DNA from: Pseudomonadota bacterium | Lineage (GTDB): Bacteria; Pseudomonadota; Gammaproteobacteria; Burkholderiales; Rhodocyclaceae | Length of the DNA stretch: 64,000 nt | Direction of reading: 5' to 3' | NCBI GenBank assembly: GCA_018262195.1 | Contig: JAGTRS010000018.1 | Coordinates: 1-64,000 of the forward strand | Shown: piece by piece, positions 7,413-14,172 of the stretch | How positions within the stretch are numbered: the first letter of the stretch is position 1 | Layout: the number at the start of each line of letters is the position of its first letter | Notes under the pieces: generated by a model | Seen by the model: only the letters and a program-made list of their open reading frames with translations | Databases searched by the model: none | Told to the model about the DNA's origin: nothing | Made by a program: the position numbers and the translations under genes

Positions 7413-9383
7413 GTGAGTACGCAACAACAATCAGGGCAGGAAATGGCCGTTGGCCAAATGGAAATGACGCTGCGCCAGGAGGGGCGTACCCGCATGGCGG
7501 GCAATACGCTGGCATTCTTGCGTAACCATGCGCCGTTCAACAAGATGCAGCCTGATGCGCTGCAACGTTTTGCCGAAAAGGCGCAGATCGCGTTTTATCA
7601 GGCCGGCAGCCAGATCATCGGGCCGGACTCCGGCAACGTCCGTTTCTTCTACCTGATCGAGTCCGGCAAGGTGCAGGCCCGCCAAGCCGGTGAAGTGACC
7701 GTGACTGAGTATTCCATCCTCAGCCTGGGGGCTGGCGAAAGCTTTCCGATCGGTGCGGTAACGGCTGGTCGGCCATCGACCAATGTCTATACGGCCGTCG
7801 AAGATACCTTCTGCTACCAGCTGCCGGCTGAAGATTTCCTGGCGCTGATGTCATCCAGCCCGGAATTCAACCTGTTCTGCACGAAGTACATTGCCAGCCT
7901 GCTCGACCAGTCGCGCCGCCAGCTCCAGCTACAGTTCGCCCAACGGGCCAGCGAGCAGCAGACCCTGAATTCACCGCTGGCCGGCATCGGTTCCCGCTCA
8001 CCGATTACCGTTTCTCCGGAAACACCCTTGCGTACGGCGCTGGAAACGATGTCGAAGGCCGGTGTCGGATCGCTGGTCATTGCTGGTGAAGACCGCAAGG
8101 CAGTCGGCGTCTTTACGCGTACCGACCTGCTCGACCGTGTCGTGCTGGCCGACCTGCCGCTGACTACGCCGATCGGTCAGGCCATGTCGCAGAACCCCTT
8201 CATGATCGAAGAGCACGCCACGGCCTACGATGCCATGTTCGCCATGGCAACGCACGGTATTCGCCATGTGCTGGTCACCGATGCCGAAGGCAAGCTGACC
8301 GGTGTCGTTTCCGAGCGTGACCTGTTCTCGCTGCAACGTGTTGGTTTGCGCCAGATTCGCCAGTCGATTGACGGTGCGCGCGATGTTGAAGCGCTGCAAC
8401 AGGCGGCGGCCGATGTACGGCAACTCTCCTTCAACATGCTGGCGCAGGGTGTCGGTGCCGAGCAATTGACACAATTCATCTCGGCGCTGAACGATGCGCT
8501 GACCCGTCGCGTTATCCAGCTCAACCTCGAAAACCACAACTTTGACGGTATCGAATGGGCCTGGCTGGCCTTCGGCTCGGAAGGTCGCGACGAGCAGACC
8601 TTCAGTACCGACCAGGATAACGGCATCGTCTTTGTGGCACCCGAAGGAACTTCGGAGGATGTCCTCAAGCAGCGATTCCTGTCCTATGCCCTGGACGTCA
8701 ACAAGGATCTCGATCGCTGCGGCTTCCCGCTGTGCAAGGGCAACATCATGGCGAGCAACCCGCAATGGTGTCTGACGCTCGAACAGTGGAAGGATCAGTT
8801 TGCCACCTGGATTCGCATGCCACAGCCGGATGCGCTGCTCAACGCGACCATCTTCTTCGATTTCCGCGCCTTGTACGGCAAGGCAGAACTGGCCGACGCC
8901 ATGCGTCGCCACCTGCTGGCCCAGACGGCGGCCAATCCGATGTTCCTGCGCGCCATGGCGAAAAACGCGCTTGATGTCGAACCGCCGCTCGGCAAGATTC
9001 GCGACTTCCTGACTGACCTCGAACCGGATCATCCGGGCAAGATCGACCTCAAGAAATACGGTTCGCGCATCTTCGTCGACGTTGCGCGTATCTACGCCAT
9101 GGCTAGCGGGGTGCACAACACCAATTCGATTCAACGCCTGCGCCTGGCTTCGCAGCGCCTGTCGATTCGCAGCGAAGAGATCAACGCGGTGCTCGAGGGG
9201 CTCAATTTCATCCAGCTCCTGCGCCTGCAGCATCAGTATCTGGAAGGAGAGCCGGGTACGCAGGGTGACAACCTGATCGATCCGGATACCTTGAATGAAC
9301 TGGATCGCCGCATCCTGAAAGAATCCTTCCGTCAGGCCCGCAAGATCCAGACGCGCCTCAAACTCGACTATCAGGTGCAATGA
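7413..9383 (+). CDS. cNMP-binding/CBS-pair/DUF294 signalling protein
   Basis: A 656-residue soluble protein with three modules in order: a cyclic-nucleotide-binding-type beta barrel (about 30-160), two CBS domains (about 190-310) and a DUF294 nucleotidyltransferase (GSEGRDEQTFSTDQDNG, about 387-403) with its C-terminal domain. CBS pairs usually bind adenine nucleotides such as AMP or ATP, so this protein may read energy state. The start is GTG 7413, since it is the first start after the preceding stop at 7393. Its stop overlaps the next ORF by ATGA. Proteins of this architecture are regularly found beside VC_2705-type symporters, as here. The regulatory target is not known. Confidence 0.88.
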   Translation: MSTQQQSGQEMAVGQMEMTLRQEGRTRMAGNTLAFLRNHAPFNKMQPDALQRFAEKAQIAFYQAGSQIIGPDSGNVRFFYLIESGKVQARQAGEVTVTEYSILSLGAGESFPIGAVTAGRPSTNVYTAVEDTFCYQLPAEDFLALMSSSPEFNLFCTKYIASLLDQSRRQLQLQFAQRASEQQTLNSPLAGIGSRSPITVSPETPLRTALETMSKAGVGSLVIAGEDRKAVGVFTRTDLLDRVVLADLPLTTPIGQAMSQNPFMIEEHATAYDAMFAMATHGIRHVLVTDAEGKLTGVVSERDLFSLQRVGLRQIRQSIDGARDVEALQQAAADVRQLSFNMLAQGVGAEQLTQFISALNDALTRRVIQLNLENHNFDGIEWAWLAFGSEGRDEQTFSTDQDNGIVFVAPEGTSEDVLKQRFLSYALDVNKDLDRCGFPLCKGNIMASNPQWCLTLEQWKDQFATWIRMPQPDALLNATIFFDFRALYGKAELADAMRRHLLAQTAANPMFLRAMAKNALDVEPPLGKIRDFLTDLEPDHPGKIDLKKYGSRIFVDVARIYAMASGVHNTNSIQRLRLASQRLSIRSEEINAVLEGLNFIQLLRLQHQYLEGEPGTQGDNLIDPDTLNELDRRILKESFRQARKIQTRLKLDYQVQ

Positions 9384-10051
9384 CCATGCTCGGCCTCAAG
9401 AAATTCCTGTTCCGGGGTGGTGCACCGTCTCATCTGCCGGACGATGTCCGAGCCTCGCTCGAGGCGTGGCGGGCCAGTGCCGCACCTGCTTTGGACGACC
9501 TGCATTTCCATACCCGCTATGTCGTCGTCGACATCGTCAGCAGCGGCCTGCAACCCGAAAGCGACCAGTTGCTCGGCATTGCCGCCAGCAGTGTCTGGCA
9601 AGGGGCCATCCAGCCGGACGACACCTTCTACATCGACTTCTCGACGCTGGATGGGGAGGGCGCTGCGGTTGATCGCCAACTGACGGCATTCCTGCTCTTC
9701 GCTGCCAAGGCGCCGCTGGTGACCTATCACGTGCCCTATGTCGGCGGCTTCCTGCAGCGTGCCTTCAAGGAGCGTCTCGGGGTCGATTTCCAGCCGCAAT
9801 GGGTTGACCTGGCCTGGCTGCTCCCTTCGATGTTCGAAGAGAAAGGCCACACGGTCATGCCGCTAGATCACTGGATCGACGTTTTTGGCCTGGATTCCGG
9901 CAGCGGTCGACGCGATGCGATGGCCAATACTTTGCTACTCGGCCGAATCTTCCAGATGCTGCTGGTCCGTGCCGTGGGTAAACAGATCGATACGGCGACG
10001 CATCTGGTCGACGAGTCGCGGGCGAGCAGTTTCCTGCGTCGTAACCACTAG
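9380..10051 (+). CDS. DnaQ-like exonuclease fold protein with degenerate active site
   Basis: A 223-residue protein overlapping the previous stop by ATGA. It aligns with the exonuclease part of the 4159-6330 fusion, but catalytic positions are changed. DTETTG reads DIVSSG (Asp51 kept, the Glu is Val53), the HNAAFD block reads YHVPYVGG without Asp, and the HNALEDA block reads RRDAMANT without the final Asp. It is therefore probably a non-catalytic binding protein, or at best a weak nuclease. Position between the CBS/DUF294 gene and the symporter suggests it belongs to the same signalling set. The family assignment rests on motif spacing and is moderately secure. Confidence 0.7.
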   Translation: MTMLGLKKFLFRGGAPSHLPDDVRASLEAWRASAAPALDDLHFHTRYVVVDIVSSGLQPESDQLLGIAASSVWQGAIQPDDTFYIDFSTLDGEGAAVDRQLTAFLLFAAKAPLVTYHVPYVGGFLQRAFKERLGVDFQPQWVDLAWLLPSMFEEKGHTVMPLDHWIDVFGLDSGSGRRDAMANTLLLGRIFQMLLVRAVGKQIDTATHLVDESRASSFLRRNH

Positions 10052-10060
10052 CATCACCGG

Positions 10061-12097
10061 ATGTTGAGCTCGCTGACCAGGTTGCAGCGTTACTACCTGT
10101 ATTACACAGGCTGCTTCCTGGCATTCATAGGCGCGCTGGCCATCCTCGAGCAGCACGGCATGCCGCCGCGCTGGATCGGCTACTCCTTCCTTTTCTTCAC
10201 GATTTCGATGTATGCACTGATCGGAATCGTCAGTCGTACTTCGGACGTTTCGGAATACTACGTAGCAGGAAGGAAGGTGCCGGCCTTCTTCAATGGCATG
10301 GCAACGGGTGCCGACTGGATGAGCGCCGCCTCATTCATCGGCATGGCGGGAACGCTCTATCTCTCTGGTTTTCAGGGCCTTGCCTATGTGATCGGCTGGA
10401 CCAGTGGCTTCGTGCTGGTCGCACTGCTGCTGGCGCCATATCTGCGGCGATTCGGCCAATACACCATTCCCGATTTTCTGGGTGCCCGCTATGGCGGCAA
10501 CGCCATTCGTCTGGTCGCCGTGGCGGCTGCCATTCTCGCTTCCTTTGTTTATGTGGTGGCCCAGATCTATGGCGTCGGCGTCATTACGAGCCGTTTCGTC
10601 AGTCTGCAGTTCGAAATCGGCGTCTTCGTCGGTTTGGCCGGCATTCTGGTCTGCTCCTTTCTCGGCGGCATGCGGGCGGTAACCTGGACGCAGGTGGCGC
10701 AATATCTGATCCTGATTGTTGCCTACGTGACACCTGTAGCCATCCTGTCTTATAACGTCACCGGCAATCCAATACCGCAACTGGTCTATGGGCAGGTGCT
10801 TGAGCAGGTGACCAAACTCGAAAATCGTTTGTTCGATTCACCGGCCGAAGTTGAAGTTCGCCAGCTGTTCAGGGATCGGGCAGATCAATACGCTCAGAAA
10901 ATCATGCAACTGCCGCATTCGCTGATTCACGAGCGTGAGCAGTTGTCTTCCGAGATCAATCGCCTCAAGTCCAGCGATGCGCAGATGAGGGACATTGTCG
11001 CGCTCGAACGGCAGCGTCGGGATTTGCCGCACGATCCCGAGCAAGCCAAGGTTCGCTGGGAAAATGCCATGTATTCGGCGGCTGATCGCAGCAAGCAGCC
11101 GATTCATCACGCAGAAGCCTTTCCCGGAGAGACAGTCGAGGAACAGAACATCCAGCGGATTAATTTTCTGGCCCTGATCTTCTGCCTGACCGTTGGCACC
11201 GCCGCCTTGCCGCACGTCTTGACCCGTTATTACACGACGCCATCCGTCCGTGAAGCGCGTGAATCGGTGTTCTGGTCGCTGTTGTTTATCCTGCTGCTCT
11301 ACATCACGGCGCCAGCCTATGCCGTCTTCGCCAAATACGAAGTCCTCTCCCATCTTGCAGAAATTCCCATCGCCAAGTTGCCTGGCTGGGTCGCTGCATG
11401 GGCCAAGATCGGTCTGGTCAGCATTGAAGACATCAACGCCGATGGCATTCTCCAGTTGGCCGAGCTGTCGTTGAACCCGGACGTTATCGTACTGGCAACG
11501 CCGGAAATCGCCGGCATGCCCTACGTCGTTTCCGGGCTGGTTGCGGCAGGGGGCCTCGCCGCGGCTCTATCCACGGCCGATGGTTTGTTGCTGACAATAA
11601 CCAGCGCACTCTCCCACGATGTTTATTACCGCATCATTCGTCCAGGCGCCTCGACGCAGTTCCGGCTGGTGATCGCCAAGTCCATGTTGCTGGTCGTTGC
11701 CGTGCTGGCAGCCACCGTTGCAGCTCAAAAACCAGGGACCATTCTCTCCATGGTTGCATGGGCCTTCTCGATTGCCGGTTCGGCCTTCTTTCCGGCACTG
11801 GTACTTGGTATCTTCTGGGGGCGCGCAACACGCAAAGGTGCACTGGCTGGCATGATTGTCGGGGTGATGCTATCGATCTACTACATAGTACGCGTCGAGT
11901 TCGATACTATTCCCTGGCTGGGCGTCAGCGGTCTACGTATGGAGCCATGGTTCAACATCCAAGCTACCTCCAGCGGCTTCTTTGGTGTTCTGGCCGGTTT
12001 TGCGACCATAGTGCTGGTCAGTCTTGTCACCAAGCCTGAACCCGAAGCGATGAATTTCCTGAAAGCCATTCGCTTCCGCAATGGGACATCATCGTGA
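10061..12097 (+). CDS. Sodium:solute symporter, VC_2705 subfamily (acetate-type cation symporter)
   Basis: A 678-residue inner-membrane transporter of the SSS family, related to ActP. The SSS signature region GADWMSAASFIGMAGTLYL is near residues 85-105, and about 13 hydrophobic segments are visible. A hydrophilic, helical, charge-rich insert (about residues 245-365) interrupts the transport core; this insert is characteristic of the VC_2705 branch. The likely substrate is a short monocarboxylate such as acetate, judged from acs and the CrbS-like kinase upstream; this is inference. The gene is followed with a one-base overlap by its small DUF4212 partner. Confidence 0.9.
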   Translation: MLSSLTRLQRYYLYYTGCFLAFIGALAILEQHGMPPRWIGYSFLFFTISMYALIGIVSRTSDVSEYYVAGRKVPAFFNGMATGADWMSAASFIGMAGTLYLSGFQGLAYVIGWTSGFVLVALLLAPYLRRFGQYTIPDFLGARYGGNAIRLVAVAAAILASFVYVVAQIYGVGVITSRFVSLQFEIGVFVGLAGILVCSFLGGMRAVTWTQVAQYLILIVAYVTPVAILSYNVTGNPIPQLVYGQVLEQVTKLENRLFDSPAEVEVRQLFRDRADQYAQKIMQLPHSLIHEREQLSSEINRLKSSDAQMRDIVALERQRRDLPHDPEQAKVRWENAMYSAADRSKQPIHHAEAFPGETVEEQNIQRINFLALIFCLTVGTAALPHVLTRYYTTPSVREARESVFWSLLFILLLYITAPAYAVFAKYEVLSHLAEIPIAKLPGWVAAWAKIGLVSIEDINADGILQLAELSLNPDVIVLATPEIAGMPYVVSGLVAAGGLAAALSTADGLLLTITSALSHDVYYRIIRPGASTQFRLVIAKSMLLVVAVLAATVAAQKPGTILSMVAWAFSIAGSAFFPALVLGIFWGRATRKGALAGMIVGVMLSIYYIVRVEFDTIPWLGVSGLRMEPWFNIQATSSGFFGVLAGFATIVLVSLVTKPEPEAMNFLKAIRFRNGTSS

Positions 12098-12345
12098 TGG
12101 CTAAAGCAGATGCCTATTGGCGCCGGACCCGGCGGCTAACCTTCACACTCCTTCTCTGCTGGTTCTTCGTGACGTTTGGGGTAACCTGGTTTGCCCGGGA
12201 GATCAATGAGATGGCATTCCTTGGTTTTCCGTTAGGCTTCTATATGGCCGCGCAAGGCTCTCTCGTGATCTTTCTGCTGATCATCTGGTGGTACAACCGG
12301 CAGATGCGGAAAATCGATGCCGAATTTGGTGTGGACGAAGACTAG
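12097..12345 (+). CDS. DUF4212 small subunit of the sodium/solute symporter
   Basis: An 82-residue protein with two transmembrane helices (about 20-40 and 50-70) separated by WFAREINEMAFLGFPLGFYM. This is the typical DUF4212 layout found next to VC_2705-type symporters, for which it is thought to be a small subunit. The ATG at 12097 overlaps the symporter stop (TGATG), indicating coupled translation. A GTG one codon upstream is possible but less likely. Confidence 0.88.
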   Translation: MAKADAYWRRTRRLTFTLLLCWFFVTFGVTWFAREINEMAFLGFPLGFYMAAQGSLVIFLLIIWWYNRQMRKIDAEFGVDED

Positions 12346-12354
12346 TCTGCAGTC

Positions 12355-12624
12355 GTGAGCTTCTTTTTGATCAGCGCCGCCAGGGCCATCCTTGAGATGC
12401 TCGGCCTATGCCTTCTGGGGCAGGGCATGCTCTACATCCTGGCCGGACAAAGCAGGGCGAACAATCGCATCTACCAGTTGTTCGATTTGCTAACCAAGGC
12501 ACCTCGGCGGGTTGTCGCGACGCTATTGCCGCGTTCGTCAAGCGAGAGGGTGATTGGCATCGTCAGCTTTGTGGTTCTGCTGCTGCTCTGGCTGGGGCTC
12601 GCTTTTGTCCGAAAGTTTGTTTGA
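12355..12624 (+). CDS. Small membrane protein, unknown function
   Basis: An 89-residue protein starting at GTG 12355, nine bases after the DUF4212 stop. It has an N-terminal hydrophobic segment (about 1-30), a central basic stretch (RIYQLFDLLTKAPRRVV) and a C-terminal transmembrane helix (VIGIVSFVVLLLLWLGLAFV). It completes the symporter operon. Its stop codon lies inside the -35 element of the tRNA-Ser promoter. I do not recognise the family; there is no strong SD, so the start is uncertain. Confidence 0.65.
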   Translation: MSFFLISAARAILEMLGLCLLGQGMLYILAGQSRANNRIYQLFDLLTKAPRRVVATLLPRSSSERVIGIVSFVVLLLLWLGLAFVRKFV

Positions 12625-12648
12625 CCATTCCCTCGCTTCTGCTACAAT
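12621..12648 (+). promoter_or_regulatory. tRNA-Ser promoter
   Basis: TTGACC (12621-12626) and TACAAT (12643-12648) are separated by 16 bases, with TG one base before the -10 (extended -10). The tRNA begins 12 bases later. The -35 overlaps the stop codon of the preceding ORF. Confidence 0.8.
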
Positions 12649-12659
12649 GCGCGGCTTCC

Positions 12660-12750
12660 GGAGGGGTGGATGAGTGGTTTAAGTCGCACGCCTGGAAAGC
12701 GTGTGTAGGGTAATCCCCTACCGCGGGTTCGAATCCCGCCTCCTCCGCCA
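12660..12750 (+). tRNA. serT-like (GGA): tRNA-Ser (GGA anticodon)
   Basis: A 91-base class II tRNA with acceptor GGAGGGG paired to CTCCTCC, discriminator G and encoded CCA. The anticodon stem CACGC/GCGTG carries the loop CTGGAAA (anticodon GGA). The long variable arm (GTGTAGGGTAATCCCCTACC region) and T loop GGTTCGAATCC are present. It reads UCC/UCU serine codons. Confidence 0.96.
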
Positions 12751-12760
12751 GTATTCGATG

Positions 12761-12787
12761 AAAAACGGCCCTTCTCGGGCCGTTTTG
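12761..12787 (+). terminator. tRNA-Ser terminator
   Basis: AAAACGGCCC pairs with GGGCCGTTTT around a TTCTC loop. It lies 11 bases after the tRNA and has A and T tracts on both sides, so it could work in both directions. Confidence 0.85.
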
Positions 12788-13160
12788 CATTTCTACTCAT
12801 CGTCCCACCCATCATTTGCGATGGTGTGTTGTCCGACTCAGTGCCGGAATATCCCTTCGGCAACTGGTCAGGTAGAAATTTTCCGAAGCATTTTGAAGAT
12901 TCCTTCCCGTACATCCTGTTCGTTAACGTCGCCAGTCCGTCTTGGTTCCAAAGCCGGCCTGGTTCTAGTCTGCTTTCCTCCATTGTCGCCAGGCGTAAGT
13001 TCGCCTTGCACGAGCTTCATGCTTCTGGCTTTGCGGTCTGGTGTTATTACCCAGTGGCTGCGGACAGGATAAACGTCTGACTTCATGGATGGGCCAAGTG
13101 GCGCGTGGATAAGAAGCATTCCTCACCTCGCCTGGATGGCTAAGTGATTTCCCCAATACG
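12788..13160. other. Intergenic stretch with no recognisable gene
   Basis: About 370 bases between the tRNA-Ser terminator and the AT-rich palindrome. ORFs of around 80 codons occur on both strands (12826-13080 plus, 12868-13119 minus), but none has a good SD, a family resemblance or an operon context. The minus-strand frame has a charged composition and could be a decayed gene; I cannot identify it. Confidence 0.5.
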
Positions 13161-13191
13161 AATTTGATATTTATATTGTTATTATCAAATT
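13161..13191. repeat. AT-rich palindrome upstream of small ORF and BLUF gene
   Basis: AATTTGATA (13161-13169) and TATCAAATT (13183-13191) are perfect 9-base inverted arms around an AT-only stretch interrupted by one G. In a GC-rich genome this 30-base AT block stands out. It is suitable for an operator or promoter region of the genes that follow. It is not a typical terminator because the stem is AT-rich. Confidence 0.55.
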
Positions 13192-13218
13192 ATCGCCGCC
13201 GCCCAATGGAGTTTTGTC

Positions 13219-13299
13219 ATGTTAGAAGCAGTCGTCGCCTTGTCGCCTGTGATCGCATCAGCCGTATATCTCGCACTGTTGATCGTTCGAGATCGCTGA
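13219..13299 (+). CDS. Candidate 26-residue single-helix membrane peptide
   Basis: An ATG at 13219 opens 26 codons: a hydrophobic stretch (VVALSPVIASAVYLALLIV) flanked by an acidic N-terminus and a basic C-terminus (RDR), as in small inner-membrane proteins with the C-terminus inside. A weak SD-like TGGAG lies about 10 bases upstream, and the AT-rich palindrome is 28 bases upstream. No family is recognised. It could be chance, but the composition and position justify listing it. Confidence 0.35.
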   Translation: MLEAVVALSPVIASAVYLALLIVRDR

Positions 13300-13367
13300 A
13301 ATCGCTCCTCTTTTGCCTCGGCTTTTAGGTTATTGCTTACGCGCACAGGAAACTCAAAGGAGAAACA

Positions 13368-13799
13368 ATGAACGACATACAAATTGTTTATACGAGCAAG
13401 GCAACGGCAAATGTCGATGATGCCCAGCTGGACAATATTCTTAAATCAGCAGTACGAAACAATGCGGCAAGAAACATTACCGGGATGTTGCTTTATGCTA
13501 AAGGTAGCTTCCTGCAAGTACTGGAAGGCGAGGTGTCAGTAATCGAGGCTTTGCTCAAGCAACTAGAGGCAGATACGCGTCATCGTGATGTCGAGATTAT
13601 TGTGCGTACTTCAATCAAGGGGCATGAATTCAAGAACTGGTCGATGGGCTATCGTCGATTACATGATAGCGATGCGAAGGCGCTGCTGAACTACGCACCA
13701 TTTTTCGAAGATGGATTTGACGCTTCAAAGTTCTGTGAACAGCCAGGCCTCTCGCTCGATATTCTGAAAGCCTTGGCTGCGCAGCTCGATCAAACCTAA
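13368..13799 (+). CDS. BLUF-domain blue-light sensor protein
   Basis: A 143-residue protein made almost entirely of one BLUF domain, which binds FAD and shifts a hydrogen-bond network under blue light. The key residues are visible: Tyr8 in IVYTS, Asn31/32, Gln50 in GSFLQVLEGE, and the WSMGYR strand with Trp91 and Met93. The NITGMLLY and DTRHRDV segments are typical. The start has a strong SD (AAAGGAG, seven to eight bases upstream). It has no output domain, so signalling must be through a partner. The next gene encodes a GGDEF-EAL protein, a common output of BLUF signalling, but it has its own upstream region and the link is only suggestive. Confidence 0.93.
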   Translation: MNDIQIVYTSKATANVDDAQLDNILKSAVRNNAARNITGMLLYAKGSFLQVLEGEVSVIEALLKQLEADTRHRDVEIIVRTSIKGHEFKNWSMGYRRLHDSDAKALLNYAPFFEDGFDASKFCEQPGLSLDILKALAAQLDQT

Positions 13800-14163
13800 A
13801 CCTGACAAACTACGTGGCGATAAACTTGCTGCCTCTGAGCTTGGCGCCTAAATCTCCTCCGTATCTGCGTGAATCGCCCCTTCGCATGGTGGCGCTCCGA
13901 AGCCTTGAGCCTAGGCAAGAGGCGAGGTCTGTGCTGTAAGAGTTGCCCGGAAGATTCCCGCTTGAACCAGTCAGGCAAGCTCCTTAAAGAGGATATGCCG
14001 TGGTCGGTGTGGCAGCCCGCCCAAGGGCCGAAATAAGAGCCCACCCGATATGCAATGTCAGCTCGGAAACTGTCCCTTCAAGCGATGCCAACGTTATTTA
14101 TTCGACCAGACTCCCAAGTTTCACGTGGTAAACTGAAACAAATTAGGGCTTAAGCTCAATCCT
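13800..14163. other. Intergenic stretch with no recognisable gene
   Basis: About 360 bases between the BLUF gene and the GGDEF-EAL gene. A minus-strand ORF (13796-14044) is arginine-rich, without SD or family resemblance, and is treated as spurious. I see no clear terminator after the BLUF gene. The region may hold the promoter of the GGDEF-EAL gene and possibly decayed sequence. Confidence 0.5.
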
Positions 14164-14172
14164 GGGGGGGAG

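Noticed and set aside
13796..14044. 82-codon minus-strand ORF after the BLUF gene
   Set aside because: Arginine- and histidine-rich, no SD, no known domain; treated as non-coding.
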